The notes under the pieces are model-generated. The model ran no database searches and had not been told where the DNA came from. It worked only from the letters and a program-made list of their open reading frames with translations. This document shows positions 21,818 through 30,392 of a DNA stretch of 64,000 bases, piece by piece. Both the position numbers and the translations under genes were made by a program. Position 1 is the first letter of the stretch, and every line of letters begins with the position of its first letter. Source of the stretch: Deinococcus rubellus (lineage in GTDB: Bacteria > Deinococcota > Deinococci > Deinococcales > Deinococcaceae); contig NZ_CP104213.1 of assembly GCF_025244745.1 (NCBI RefSeq), positions 2,196,001-2,260,000 on the forward strand, in the 5' to 3' direction.

Positions 21818-22194
21818 ATCCCTGGACCTGGCTCACCACTGCCGACCCTGACCCCGGCTTTACCCGCAATAAACTCTTCAAGATTCTGGCCCGCACCCTG
21901 CTGTTCGTGGCAGTGGTGACGATTTTGCAGGCACTGCTCTACGCCGTGGGACTGGGCGCGTACCTGCGGACCTGGTGGGGCACGCTGCTCCTGATCACGG
22001 TGGTCTACATTCCCTTTTTCAAACTGATGACGCTCGACACCCTGGTCGGGCCGCCCCCGCCGCGCCCGCTCAAGCCTGGCCAGAAGCCCACGGCGGCCCA
22101 GGCGTCCCAGGTCCGCATCGCCAGACGCGCCGAGAAAAACCGCTTCGCCGGAGTCAAGAAGGGGCCGCCGAAGAACATGGGCGGACGGCGCTGA
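21814..22194 (+). CDS. Small membrane protein with basic tail (126 aa)
   Basis: Two hydrophobic segments (about residues 27-50 and 55-75) followed by a proline-rich and strongly basic tail ending in KKGPPKNMGGRR. The start ATG overlaps the previous stop (ATGA), and AGGAG lies 9 nt upstream. I do not recognise the family. Inner-membrane location with a cytoplasmic basic tail is inferred; the tail may touch RNA or ribosomes (rpmF is next), which is speculative. Confidence 0.7.
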   Translation: MNPWTWLTTADPDPGFTRNKLFKILARTLLFVAVVTILQALLYAVGLGAYLRTWWGTLLLITVVYIPFFKLMTLDTLVGPPPPRPLKPGQKPTAAQASQVRIARRAEKNRFAGVKKGPPKNMGGRR

Positions 22195-22314
22195 GTGGCG
22201 AGGAAGCCGACCTAACTCGTTTCGCAGAGGTGATGCGGCGTCAGATGGCCGTTACATGATTCACTGGCAGTTGACCCACTTTTTGATCCGGTATCCCGGT
22301 TCCCTGCCGCGTGC

Positions 22315-22444
22315 TATACTCCCTGCTGTTGCTTTGCGATCAGTCTGACCTTAGACGGCACAGACCAGCGCAGGCGAGAAACCCAAGAAACGCCGCCGGG
22401 GTGGTCTGGCCCCACGTGCAGGCAAAGACTCAGGAGAAAACATC
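22315..22444 (+). promoter_or_regulatory. rpmF promoter -10 and ~118-nt leader with possible hairpin
   Basis: TATACT at 22315-22320 is a good -10 box. The leader to the ATG at 22445 contains a 7-bp inverted repeat (CAGACCA at 22361-22367, TGGTCTG at 22402-22408) and AGGAG before the start. It is unusually long for this window and may carry ribosomal-protein feedback control. Confidence 0.45.
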
Positions 22445-22627
<183 letters not shown>

Positions 22628-22643
22628 GTGTAGCGGTCAAGTA

Positions 22644-22674
22644 AAACAGCGTCCTGCGGGGCGCTGTTTTTTTG
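22644..22674 (+). terminator. Rho-independent terminator of rpmF
   Basis: Stem AACAGCG/CGCTGTT with a GC-rich inner loop, followed by seven Ts. Confidence 0.85.
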
Positions 22675-22698
22675 TTTGCGATTTAGTCGGGCAGAGAG

Positions 22699-23292
22699 CT
22701 ATTCGCCGCAGACGACAACGCCGTGCTGCCGCAGCAGCCGGATGACGATGCTCAGCGGAAAGCCGACCACGCCGCTGTACTCGCCCTCGATGCGCTCGAT
22801 CAGCGCCGATCCCAGGCCCTGAATGCCGTAGCCGCCCGCCTTGTCGAGACCCTCGCCGCTCTGGGCGTACCACTCCACCTCGCCGGGCGTCAGCGCACGG
22901 AAGACCACGCGGGTATCGGACACCTCACTGTCCTCCCCACGCGGCGAGATGACTGCCACCCCGGTGTACACGTGGTGCGTCTGGCCGCTGAGCTGCGAGA
23001 TGAAGGCAGCGTTCTCAGCCTGGTCTGCGGGTTTGGCAAGTTGAAAATCACCCAGGGCCACCACCGTGTCGGAGGCGATGACCACCGCGCCGGGACAACG
23101 CTTGGCCACCGCCCGGCCCTTTTGCAGCGCCAGATCGCGCGCCACCTCCAGCGGATGAAACTGGTCACTGCGTTCGTCGAGGTCGGCGACCTCCACCCGG
23201 AACGCCACGCCCAGCCCCTCCAGCAATTCGCGGCGGCGCGGACTTCCCGAAGCCAGCACCACGTCCAGCCCCGATGCGCTGGGAACAGGCAA
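22699..23292 (-). CDS. maf: Maf family nucleotide pyrophosphatase
   Basis: 197 residues. LASGSPRRRELLEGLG is the Maf signature at the N-terminus, with VIASDTVVAL (catalytic-type Asp) and KAGGYGIQG further on. Maf proteins hydrolyse modified or canonical NTPs such as dTTP/UTP to monophosphates and have been linked to division arrest. It starts at TTG 23292, two bases after the deoC stop, so it is probably translated with deoC. Confidence 0.93.
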   Translation of the reverse strand: MPVPSASGLDVVLASGSPRRRELLEGLGVAFRVEVADLDERSDQFHPLEVARDLALQKGRAVAKRCPGAVVIASDTVVALGDFQLAKPADQAENAAFISQLSGQTHHVYTGVAVISPRGEDSEVSDTRVVFRALTPGEVEWYAQSGEGLDKAGGYGIQGLGSALIERIEGEYSGVVGFPLSIVIRLLRQHGVVVCGE

Positions 23293-23294
23293 GC

Positions 23295-23957
23295 TCAGTA
23301 CCCCGCCTGGTTGACTTCACCCGATACCAACCCCACGCCCCCGGAGGTGCCCAGCCGCGCCGCACCCGCCGCGATCATAGCCTCGGCATCCTGGCGGCTG
23401 CGAACCCCGCCCGCCGCCTTGATCTGCGCCCGGCCAGCGATGACGCGGGCCATCAGCCGCACGTCGTCAAGCGTTGCGCCGCCCGTGCCGAAGCCGGTGC
23501 TGGTCTTGACAAAGTCGGCCCCGGCCTGCACGGCGGCCTCGCTGGCTCGCTCCTTTTGCCCGTCGTTGAGATAACAGGTTTCAATGATCACCTTCAGCAC
23601 TTTCCCGGCTGCGGCTTCCCGCACGGCGGCGATATCGGCCTGCACATAGGCCCAGTCGCCCGCGAGGGCTGAGCCGATGGCGATGACCATATCGATTTCG
23701 TCGGCCCCGGCAGCCACGCTCAGACGGGCTTCCTCGGCCTTCTGGGTGCTGGTAATGGCCCCCAGCGGAAAGCCGCAGACGGTGGCGATCAGCACGCCGC
23801 TGCCCGCGAGTTCCTGGACGCACAACCCGATATGCTGCGGGTTGACGCAGACGGCCTTGAACTGGTACTCGCGGGCCTCGGCGCAGAGTTGCCGGATGTC
23901 CTGCGGGGTGGCGGTGGCCTTGAGCAGGGTATGGTCAATGTAGGAAGCCAGGTTCAT
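23295..23957 (-). CDS. deoC: Deoxyribose-phosphate aldolase
   Basis: 220 residues, the short DeoC form. DHTLLKATAT, the Asp in DEIDMVIA, the Schiff-base lysine in VKTSTGFGTGGAT and IKAAGGVRS are all visible. It cleaves deoxyribose-5-phosphate to acetaldehyde and glyceraldehyde-3-phosphate. The start at 23957 is set by a TATGCT box 6 nt upstream. deoB lies elsewhere in the window (39043), so the deo genes are dispersed. Confidence 0.96.
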   Translation of the reverse strand: MNLASYIDHTLLKATATPQDIRQLCAEAREYQFKAVCVNPQHIGLCVQELAGSGVLIATVCGFPLGAITSTQKAEEARLSVAAGADEIDMVIAIGSALAGDWAYVQADIAAVREAAAGKVLKVIIETCYLNDGQKERASEAAVQAGADFVKTSTGFGTGGATLDDVRLMARVIAGRAQIKAAGGVRSRQDAEAMIAAGAARLGTSGGVGLVSGEVNQAGY

Positions 23958-23963
23958 GGCTGC

Positions 23964-23969
23964 AGCATA
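23964..23969 (-). promoter_or_regulatory. -10 box, leaderless promoter of deoC
   Basis: TATGCT on the minus strand ends 6 nt before the ATG at 23957. Confidence 0.55.
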
Positions 23970-24024
23970 GCGGCTCACCGGGAGGCAAAGCCTCGGATAA
24001 TCTGCGCCCCGAGTCGGCCGAGAT

Positions 24025-24064
24025 CAAAAAATCCCCGCCACCTTCACAGGGAAAGTGGCGGGAG
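24025..24064 (-). terminator. Terminator after tRNA-Glu
   Basis: Stem CCCGCCAC/GTGGCGGG flanked by runs of A and T on both sides, so it may work in both directions. Confidence 0.75.
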
Positions 24065-24076
24065 CTTTTGTCGTGG

Positions 24077-24148
24077 TGACCCCAACGGGACTCGAACCCG
24101 TGTCTATACCGTGAGAGGGTACCATCCTGACCGCTAGACGATGGGGCC
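24077..24148 (-). tRNA. tRNA-Glu (anticodon CTC)
   Basis: A 72-nt cloverleaf on the minus strand: acceptor GGCCCCA/TGGGGTC, D arm with AGCGGTCA, anticodon loop CTCTCAC (anticodon CTC reads GAG), T loop GGTTCGA and discriminator A. The 3' CCA is not encoded. Confidence 0.93.
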
Positions 24149-24243
24149 GCCTGGGTGCTGCTCACCGCCGTTGCGGGCGGTTTGTCAGGGCCGCTTACTG
24201 TAAGCCGCAGCGGCGCGCGTTGTCAACCCCCTGCTGCCCGCCT

Positions 24244-24735
24244 TCAGCGCTGACGGCCCCGTTTGACCACCAGCACCGGCACCTGCGCCCGCTTGACCAC
24301 CTGCTCGGCCACCGACCCGACGAAGAAATGCTCGACGGCTCCCTGGTTGTGGCTGCCCACCACCACCAGATCGGCGTTCCACGCCTGGGCCGCCTCGACC
24401 AGCGCCGCCGCCGGGTCACCCGACACGAGTTGCTGCGACTCCCCCACCTCAGTGAGCTGATCGAGGCGCGAACGGTCGACCTGCGTGAGGGTGTTGAGCA
24501 GGTCGGGCGAGGAGGTCATCGGCACCAGCCCCGCGCCGGAGATGTCGGGCATGGCGGCGACGCGGGCGTCCACCACGTGAATGAGCAGCCGCTCGGCCCC
24601 CGGAAAGCGGGTCCGTGCCAGCTCCAGCGCACCCGCCGAACTTGAAGAGAAGTCAATGCCGATAACGACGCGGGCGAACGGCGCTTCGGTACGGGCCGCC
24701 GCCGAAGCGGGGAGGCTGGCGTCAGAATTGGTCAT
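24244..24735 (-). CDS. Universal stress protein (UspA family)
   Basis: 163 residues: an N-terminal ~20-residue flexible stretch, then VVIGIDFSSSSAGALELA and the C-terminal DLVVVGSHNQGAVEHFFVGSVAEQVVKRAQVPVLVVK, the usual Usp ending. The ATP-loop G-2x-G spacing is altered (GSHNQG), so nucleotide binding is uncertain. A TAGGCT box (24742-24747) ends 6 nt before the ATG, so it is likely leaderless. Confidence 0.9.
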   Translation of the reverse strand: MTNSDASLPASAAARTEAPFARVVIGIDFSSSSAGALELARTRFPGAERLLIHVVDARVAAMPDISGAGLVPMTSSPDLLNTLTQVDRSRLDQLTEVGESQQLVSGDPAAALVEAAQAWNADLVVVGSHNQGAVEHFFVGSVAEQVVKRAQVPVLVVKRGRQR

Positions 24736-24741
24736 GAGCTG

Positions 24742-24747
24742 AGCCTA
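24742..24747 (-). promoter_or_regulatory. -10 box, leaderless promoter of the Usp gene
   Basis: TAGGCT on the minus strand, 6 nt before the ATG at 24735. Confidence 0.5.
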
Positions 24748-24815
24748 ACGGGCCTGCCGGGAAGCCGGGTAAAGTGAGGCCGAAAATGAAGAAAAGATTG
24801 GGAGGGGCCGCAAAA

Positions 24816-25460
24816 CTATTCCAGGTCGTCGAAGCGGTGCAGCAGCGCGGCCTCGGCGTCGCCGCCCGGCGTGTGGTGACGTTCGACCAGCTCGGCCACC
24901 CGTGCCCGACCACCAATGCGCCGTACCAGCTCAGCGCCCAGGGCCGGGTGAGCGCCGCGCACGTACAGCGCCCCGAACGGCAGGGCACGCGAAAGCCTTC
25001 CCGGCACCAGGCCCACCAGCACCCGCTCGTGAACCCGGTAAGGCCGCAGCGACTTGCCGCAGTCGTGCAGCAGAGCGGCGGCCCTCAGCGCCGGACTGGC
25101 CTGCGGATGGGCGGCCAGCAGGCCCCGCGTGACCCGGCAGGCATGTTCACGGTCACGGGCGTCCATGCCCAGGTAGAGCCGCGCTTCGGCGGGCGTCAGC
25201 AGACCCAGCGCCCAGGCGTCGTCAGGCCGTGCCTGACTGGCCCGGAGGCTGCGCGACAGCCGCCCGACCTTGGCGGGCAGGTGACGGAGGTTCTGGAGCA
25301 GTCGAAAGGCCACTGGCAGAGTGTAGCGCCGCGCCGGGTTACGGGGCAGGACCGAGCGGGACTTGACCACCCGCCGGGCGTGCTCCCACTTCAGATACCG
25401 AAGATACCGAGATGTACTCGTTAGCAGACCTGCTACACCGCGCTGGACCACTGCTGACAT
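24816..25460 (-). CDS. HD domain protein (metal-dependent phosphohydrolase type)
   Basis: About 214 residues. The HD signature is DREHACRV (His) ... ALLHDCGKS (HD) ... GAHPALGAELV ... VERHHTPGG, matching HD/HDc phosphohydrolases. The front ~70 residues are basic. The start is uncertain: 25460 (ATG) has no clear Shine-Dalgarno or -10 box, and a later GTG is possible. Between 25395 and 25415 a GATACCGA motif is repeated. The substrate could be a nucleotide, cyclic dinucleotide or other phosphate ester; not resolved. Confidence 0.75.
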   Translation of the reverse strand: MSAVVQRGVAGLLTSTSRYLRYLKWEHARRVVKSRSVLPRNPARRYTLPVAFRLLQNLRHLPAKVGRLSRSLRASQARPDDAWALGLLTPAEARLYLGMDARDREHACRVTRGLLAAHPQASPALRAAALLHDCGKSLRPYRVHERVLVGLVPGRLSRALPFGALYVRGAHPALGAELVRRIGGRARVAELVERHHTPGGDAEAALLHRFDDLE

Positions 25461-25639
25461 CGTTGCTCTGGCCCAGGGCACCCAGGGAGGGGCGGGCTGG
25501 CCACCAACAAGCCATAGGGCGACAACACCGGGCAGGTCACGACCATTGTATACATGGTAGCGGCCGGGTCGAGCCATTCTGACCACGACCAGCGACTCCA
25601 ACGCAATCATTCCGGCGACGTGCGCGGGGGGGCAACACG

Positions 25640-25861
25640 GTGCTCGACCTGATCCGCAAGATGCGCGACAGCGGTTTGCCGGTCATGCTGATCAGCCACA
25701 ACATGCCGCACGTCTTCGAGATCACTGACCGCACCCACGTTCACCGCCAGGGCAAACGCGCCGCCGTGCTGAACCCCAAGAAAATCAGCATGGCTGACAC
25801 GGTGGCCGCGATGACCGGGGCGCTGCTGCCGGAGCTGCTCAGCGCGGACGTACTGGCGTAG
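25640..25861 (+). pseudogene. C-terminal remnant of a sugar ABC transporter ATP-binding protein
   Basis: 73 residues that read as the end of a ribose/xylose/fructose-type ABC ATPase: VLDLIRKMRDSGLPVMLISH (after Walker B, with the H-loop His), NMPHVFEITDRTHVHRQGKR, then NPKKISMADTVAAMTGA. Walker A, Q-loop, signature and Walker B are missing, and the upstream DNA shows no trace of them. No permease or binding protein is nearby. It is a leftover from deletion or rearrangement. Confidence 0.7.
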
Positions 25862-25900
25862 GACGGCTCCAGTCAAATCAACCCAATCAGATGAGCCCAG

Positions 25901-26833
25901 TCAACCCAGCGGACCGAGCCAGGGATGAGCACCGTGAATTTGCCGGAGCGAGTCTGTGAGCCAGGTCCGCGCTTCATGGTCCAGGCCCGGTAGCACACAC
26001 TGGAAGTCCTTGAGGTCTTTACCTCTGGGCACGCTGCCGGGGCGGCCCGCCTTGAACAGCAGCACCGCTTCCGGCGTGAGGAAGGGCCACCCCAGCGGCG
26101 AGACGCGCCTGGCCCGGTCCTCCACGCCGCCGAACATCAGGTCCAGCATCGGCCAGCCCTGGCGGCGGGCATGGACCTGAACGCCGTCGAAGGCTTGCCC
26201 GTCCCAGGCCCGGTAGGTGCCGTTCACGCAGGCGTCCAAACGCCACTCGGGCGACAGGAGCGCGTGGAGGTACGGCTGGGCGGCTGGCGGCACCACCACG
26301 TCGAGGTCGTGGTGCAGGCGCGTCCGCTGACCGAGGTGGAGTTCCAGCGCCCAGCCGCTGGCCACCATCCAGGAAAAGGGGAGCGCCGAGAACAGATCTA
26401 CGAGTGCCCTCACCTCCCCGAAGCCCTGGCGCTGCAAGGTGGCGGCCAGCGCTTCGGGCCACAGCTGGGCGTCGGCCTCGGCGCGGCCCAGTGCCCGGTA
26501 CACGCCGAGATAGCGCTCAAGGGCTACAGGATCATCCGACAGGTAAGTTGTCAGGGCCTGAAGGTTCAGCGAATCCAGCTGGCCCACGTCAGTCAGCCGC
26601 AAGCACCAGCCGCCCGGATGAATCCACTGCTGGGCGTCCGGCGTGGGCCGGTAGCCCAGATGTTCCAGCGCGCCGAGTTGCGGCGGCGTCGGCGGGTCCG
26701 GCAGCAGGTCGAGCTGGAGGTCCGGCCACTCCAGAGCGATGAGGTCACCCAGGACGCCGTCTGTTCTGCCGCCCTCCAAATAATTGTCCAGTGAGCGGCG
26801 CAGCTCAGCTTCGGCAGTGGCCGGGGTATTCAC
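25901..26833 (-). CDS. Fusion of a GrpB-like segment and a nucleotidyltransferase-type domain
   Basis: 310 residues starting at GTG 26833, whose GTGA overlaps the DoxX stop. The N-terminal half (PPQLGALEHLGYRPTPD ... LSDDPVALERYLGVYRAL) resembles the second half of GrpB/UPF0157. The C-terminal half has SWMVASGWALELHLGQRT then LHHDLDVVV, the pattern G-W-x-h-(D/E) ... H-x-D-h-D of aminoglycoside adenylyltransferase-like enzymes, followed by MLDLMFGG. Both halves belong to the nucleotidyltransferase superfamily. Resistance, toxin or housekeeping roles are possible; none can be chosen from sequence. Confidence 0.65.
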   Translation of the reverse strand: MNTPATAEAELRRSLDNYLEGGRTDGVLGDLIALEWPDLQLDLLPDPPTPPQLGALEHLGYRPTPDAQQWIHPGGWCLRLTDVGQLDSLNLQALTTYLSDDPVALERYLGVYRALGRAEADAQLWPEALAATLQRQGFGEVRALVDLFSALPFSWMVASGWALELHLGQRTRLHHDLDVVVPPAAQPYLHALLSPEWRLDACVNGTYRAWDGQAFDGVQVHARRQGWPMLDLMFGGVEDRARRVSPLGWPFLTPEAVLLFKAGRPGSVPRGKDLKDFQCVLPGLDHEARTWLTDSLRQIHGAHPWLGPLG

Positions 26834-27213
26834 CGCCGCCCGGACCGCCACACCCAGTACGCCAGCAGCGGCTGAAGCGGCAGCCGCACCCACAGCGCCC
26901 AGGTGGGAATCGGCTCGAACTTCTCGGCCTGAAGGGCCATCTGAAGATTGGCGGGAAAGACCGCCAGCAGCAGCGCTATCAGGCCCCAGCGGGCCGCCGG
27001 GCGGGTGGCAGGGTGCAGCAGGCCCAGTCCGCCTGCCAGCTCTGCCGCGCCGCTGATGAGGGTGGCAGCACGCGGCGACATCGGCACATACGGCGGCACG
27101 ATGGAATCGAAGATGCGGGGCCGCAGAAAATGGATGGTCCCGGCGGAAACGAAGAGAGCCGCCAGCAGCAAGCTCGAAGGGTCGTTGCCGAAACGCCTGG
27201 TTGGGGTGGACAT
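26830..27213 (-). CDS. DoxX family membrane protein
   Basis: 127 residues with four hydrophobic helices. LLLAALFVSAGTIHFLRP and the central LISGAAELAGGLGLLHP match the DoxX pattern. The role is unclear for this family (quinone/redox or thiol stress links in some bacteria). A CATAAT box (27220-27225) ends 6 nt before the ATG at 27213. It is followed with 4-bp overlap by the nucleotidyltransferase fusion. Confidence 0.85.
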   Translation of the reverse strand: MSTPTRRFGNDPSSLLLAALFVSAGTIHFLRPRIFDSIVPPYVPMSPRAATLISGAAELAGGLGLLHPATRPAARWGLIALLLAVFPANLQMALQAEKFEPIPTWALWVRLPLQPLLAYWVWRSGRR

Positions 27214-27219
27214 CCGTCG

Positions 27220-27225
27220 ATTATG
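27220..27225 (-). promoter_or_regulatory. -10-like box, leaderless promoter of the DoxX gene
   Basis: CATAAT (one base from TATAAT) on the minus strand, 6 nt before the ATG. Confidence 0.4.
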
Positions 27226-27332
27226 CCCGCCGTCCACCGGGGTGAGTCACGAAGTATTGGAAAAACACCTGGGTTTCCTGCACGAATTGCCCGCCCAGGA
27301 GATATTCGCTCCTCTGACAGACGGCCTTTACC

Positions 27333-28175
27333 TCACTCCACTTTCTCCCCTCTTTGCAGCCGCACCGCCCGCACCAGATTCTGAAACATCAATGCGCTGG
27401 TGAGCGGGCCGACGCCGCCGGGCACGGGCGTGAAGGCGCGCACGACTTCGCCGACCTGGGGAGCCGCGTCGCCCACCACGCCGGACGCCGTGACGTTGAT
27501 GCCCGCGTCAATGACGACGTGGTGCGGCTGCACATGCTCGGGCCTCAGCAGCCCGGCACGGCCCACCGCCACCACCACCGCGTCCTGTGGGGCCAGCACC
27601 GCGCCCAGATCGCGGGTGAACTCGTTACACAGCGTTACCGTCGCGCCACGGTTGTTGAGCATCCAGGCCAGTGGGCGGCCCACCGTGCGGCCCGGCCCGA
27701 CGATGGCAATTCGCGCCCCCGAGAGTTGCAGCACCTCACGCAGCAAAAAGCGCACGCTGCGCGGCGTGGGCGGCAGCAGCGCCTCGGCCTCGCGGCCCGC
27801 CGAAACGAGCGCCAGGTTGGCCGGGGTCAGCCCCTCAATATCCCTAGGGTGAACAATCTGCCGCAGCGCCGCATCCGGGTCGAGGTGCGGAGCCAGCGGG
27901 AGTTCCAGGACGATACCCTGAACGCTTTCGTCTTCCGAGAGCTGGTGCAGGGCGGCATGCAATTCATCCTGAGACACTTCAGCACCGAGGTCGCGCACGC
28001 TCAGGCGCACGCCGAGTTTTTCGGCCTGACGGCGCTTGCTCTCCACGTAGATCAGGGTGGCCGGGTCGCCCGAGGCCACCACGCTGACCAGATGCGGCGC
28101 AAAGCCGAGCGCCGAGAGCCGCTGCCGGACCTCCGCCGTGACCCTGGCCGCCAGCGGCTTGCCGAGAAGCTGCAT
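27333..28175 (-). CDS. folD: Bifunctional methylene-THF dehydrogenase / methenyl-THF cyclohydrolase
   Basis: 280 residues. [14 protein letters not shown] carries the catalytic Lys of the YVxxK motif; the NADP-binding [16 protein letters not shown] and [13 protein letters not shown] are standard. The usual GRSxxVG is GRTVG here. It interconverts methylene-, methenyl- and formyl-tetrahydrofolate. The ATG overlaps the purH stop by one base (TGATG on the minus strand), so FolD is made together with PurH. Confidence 0.95.
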   Translation of the reverse strand: MQLLGKPLAARVTAEVRQRLSALGFAPHLVSVVASGDPATLIYVESKRRQAEKLGVRLSVRDLGAEVSQDELHAALHQLSEDESVQGIVLELPLAPHLDPDAALRQIVHPRDIEGLTPANLALVSAGREAEALLPPTPRSVRFLLREVLQLSGARIAIVGPGRTVGRPLAWMLNNRGATVTLCNEFTRDLGAVLAPQDAVVVAVGRAGLLRPEHVQPHHVVIDAGINVTASGVVGDAAPQVGEVVRAFTPVPGGVGPLTSALMFQNLVRAVRLQRGEKVE

Positions 28176-29704
28176 CAGTGCTTGAAATGCCGCGAGCCGG
28201 TCAGGACCATGCTGAGGCCGAGTTCGTTGGCCGCCGCAATCACTTCGGGGTCGCGCTTGGCCCCACCCGGCTGGATGATGGCGCACACCCCCACGCTGCC
28301 TACCAGGCGCACCACGTCGTCGAAGGGGAAGAAGGCTTCCGAGGCCATCACTGAGCCGCGCGCCTTGTCGCCCGCGTTCTGCACCGCCCGCTCGGCGGCC
28401 CAGATACGGCTGACCGCCCCGGCCCCGACGCCCACCGTGACGCCGCCGCGCGCCAGCACCACATTGTTGCTGCGGGCGTGCTTGGCCACCGTCCAGGCAA
28501 ACTGAAGATCCTGCCACTCGGTTTCGCTGGGTTGCCTGCTGGTCACAACCTCGGGGCACAGCTCGTCCCAGGTGCGGTCGTCGCGGAGCTGGGCCAGGAA
28601 GCCGCCGACGAGCGGGCGGTATTCCACACGCGGGGCCAGGGTTTTTCCGGCCCGCAGCACCCGCAGATCCGGCTTCTTCTCGCGCAGCCAGGTCAGCGCG
28701 TCGGCGTCGATGTCGGGAGCGATCAGCACTTCCAGAAAGGTGCCACGCGTACTCTTGGCCGTCTCCAAATCAATAGGGCGGTTAAGGGCCACCACGCCGC
28801 CGAACACGCTCAGGGTATCGGCGTCGCGGGCGCGCTCCCAGGCTTCACGCGGGGTACCGGCCAGCGCCACGCCGCAGGGGTTGGCATGCTTGACGGCCAC
28901 GCAGACGGGTGTCTCAAACTCGCATGCCAGGGCCCAGGCCGCGTCGGTATCGGCATAATTATTGAAGCTCATGGCCTTTCCGGCCAGCACCTCGGCGTCC
29001 AGCGCCGGGCCGGTCTGCGTACCCAGGCGGTAGACCGTGGCAGGCTGGTGTGGATTCTCACCGTAGCGGAGCGAGGCGATTTGGGTCAGCGGCAGCGTGA
29101 CTTCGGCGGGAAAAGTGTCAGACGGTTCAGACAGATACGCCGTGATCGCCGCGTCGTAGCTGCTGGTATGCAAGTAGGCTTTGGCCGCCAAACGCTGGCG
29201 CTCGGCCTGCGAGACTTCCGCTTGCAGGGCCAGCGGATAATCGGCAGGATCGACCAGCACCAGCACGGCGGCGAAGTTCTTGGCGGCGGCCCGCAGCATG
29301 GCCGGGCCGCCGATGTCGATGTTCTCGACGGCGGTGGCCAGGTCCGCGCCCGAGGCCACCGTCTCACGGAATGGGTACAGATTGACGCACACCAGATCAA
29401 TCGGCTGGATGTCGTGCTCGGCGAGTTCGGCAAGGTGCCCCGACTCGCGCCGCGCCAGAATGCCGCCGTGAATTTTGGGGTGCAGGGTCTTAACGCGGCC
29501 ATCCAAGATTTCGGGAAAGCCGGTCACATCGGCCACTTTGGTGGCAGGCACGCCCGCCGCTTGCAGAGCGCTCAGGGTGCCGCCCGTCGAGAGGATCTGC
29601 CAGCCCTGATCGCTGAGCTGGCGGGCAAAATCCACCACGCCGCGCTTGTCGCTGACGGAAATGAGGGCCTGCTTTCTGGTGGGTGCCTTCTGGTTCTGTG
29701 TCAT
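28175..29704 (-). CDS. purH: Bifunctional AICAR transformylase / IMP cyclohydrolase
   Basis: 509 residues. The N-terminal MGS-like cyclohydrolase domain ([38 protein letters not shown]) is followed by the transformylase with RYGENPHQ and [11 protein letters not shown] (Lys-His). It performs the last two steps of IMP synthesis using 10-formyl-THF. CAGGAG precedes the ATG at 29704. Operon with folD. Confidence 0.97.
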   Translation of the reverse strand: MTQNQKAPTRKQALISVSDKRGVVDFARQLSDQGWQILSTGGTLSALQAAGVPATKVADVTGFPEILDGRVKTLHPKIHGGILARRESGHLAELAEHDIQPIDLVCVNLYPFRETVASGADLATAVENIDIGGPAMLRAAAKNFAAVLVLVDPADYPLALQAEVSQAERQRLAAKAYLHTSSYDAAITAYLSEPSDTFPAEVTLPLTQIASLRYGENPHQPATVYRLGTQTGPALDAEVLAGKAMSFNNYADTDAAWALACEFETPVCVAVKHANPCGVALAGTPREAWERARDADTLSVFGGVVALNRPIDLETAKSTRGTFLEVLIAPDIDADALTWLREKKPDLRVLRAGKTLAPRVEYRPLVGGFLAQLRDDRTWDELCPEVVTSRQPSETEWQDLQFAWTVAKHARSNNVVLARGGVTVGVGAGAVSRIWAAERAVQNAGDKARGSVMASEAFFPFDDVVRLVGSVGVCAIIQPGGAKRDPEVIAAANELGLSMVLTGSRHFKH

Positions 29705-29946
29705 TGCAACTCCTGAGTTGAACGTGGACCGGCCACAATGCCGTATCCGACCCAGGCGCGCGATCACAGAAAAGAGCTTATAAAAGCTGCGGCTTCCCCG
29801 TGGTGACCCCCACGTTTAGCGCCAGTCGCCGCAGCGCTCGGGGATCAGTATATCAACCTGGAGCGGCCAATCCAGCAGGGCCGGGCATGACCGCGCCCAT
29901 ACCGGCCAACCTGTCCAGCCCTGTCCCAGCACAACAACCCAGCGGC

Positions 29947-30363
29947 TCAGCTTTCCGGTTCTTCCAGCTGCCCGCTCTTTGGGTGGGACTCAATGGTCTT
30001 GTGCACTTTTTCAAAGCGCACACTCAGCACCCCAGCCACCAGGCTGGCCTCCCCGCTCTGGGTCATCACTGGCACCGGAAACGGCAGGCGGCGCACGAAG
30101 CGCCCGGTGCGGCGTTCGCGGTGCAGGGCGTCCTGATCGTCTGGCAGGGCACGGCGCTCACCGCTGAGGGTCACCGCCTCGCCGTCGTCTTCCAGGGTCA
30201 GACTGTCGGGCAAGCAGCCCGGCACATCAACCACCAGGGTCAGATGGGTGCCGGAGCTGAGCCAGTCGGCGTCGGGCGCGTAGGGGCCGCCAGACGCCAG
30301 GGTTTCGACCTCCTCGCGCAGTTGCATGACTCGGTTGAGGCGGGCGAGTACGGGCTTGTCCAT
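29947..30363 (-). CDS. Hsp20/alpha-crystallin small heat shock protein
   Basis: 138 residues. The alpha-crystallin domain runs from about 35 to 120: LTLVVDVPGCLPDSLTLEDD, then AVTLSGERRALP, ERRTGRFVRRLPFPVPV and GVLSVRFEK, which are the beta-strand landmarks of sHsps. The N-terminal arm is short and a clear C-terminal IxI motif is not seen, so oligomerisation may be limited. Start at 30363 with a TACCCT box 7 nt upstream. Its promoter lies between it and rsmE. Confidence 0.85.
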   Translation of the reverse strand: MDKPVLARLNRVMQLREEVETLASGGPYAPDADWLSSGTHLTLVVDVPGCLPDSLTLEDDGEAVTLSGERRALPDDQDALHRERRTGRFVRRLPFPVPVMTQSGEASLVAGVLSVRFEKVHKTIESHPKSGQLEEPES

Positions 30364-30370
30364 AAGCTTC

Positions 30371-30376
30371 AGGGTA
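30371..30376 (-). promoter_or_regulatory. -10 box, leaderless promoter of the Hsp20 gene
   Basis: TACCCT on the minus strand ends 7 nt before the ATG at 30363. Confidence 0.5.
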
Positions 30377-30392
30377 GCAAACCGGGGGCCGC

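Noticed and set aside
24010..24066. CCCGCCAC/GTGGCGGG repeat considered as an attachment site next to tRNA-Glu
   Set aside because: It has T tracts on both sides and no integrase or second copy was found nearby; a terminator explains it.
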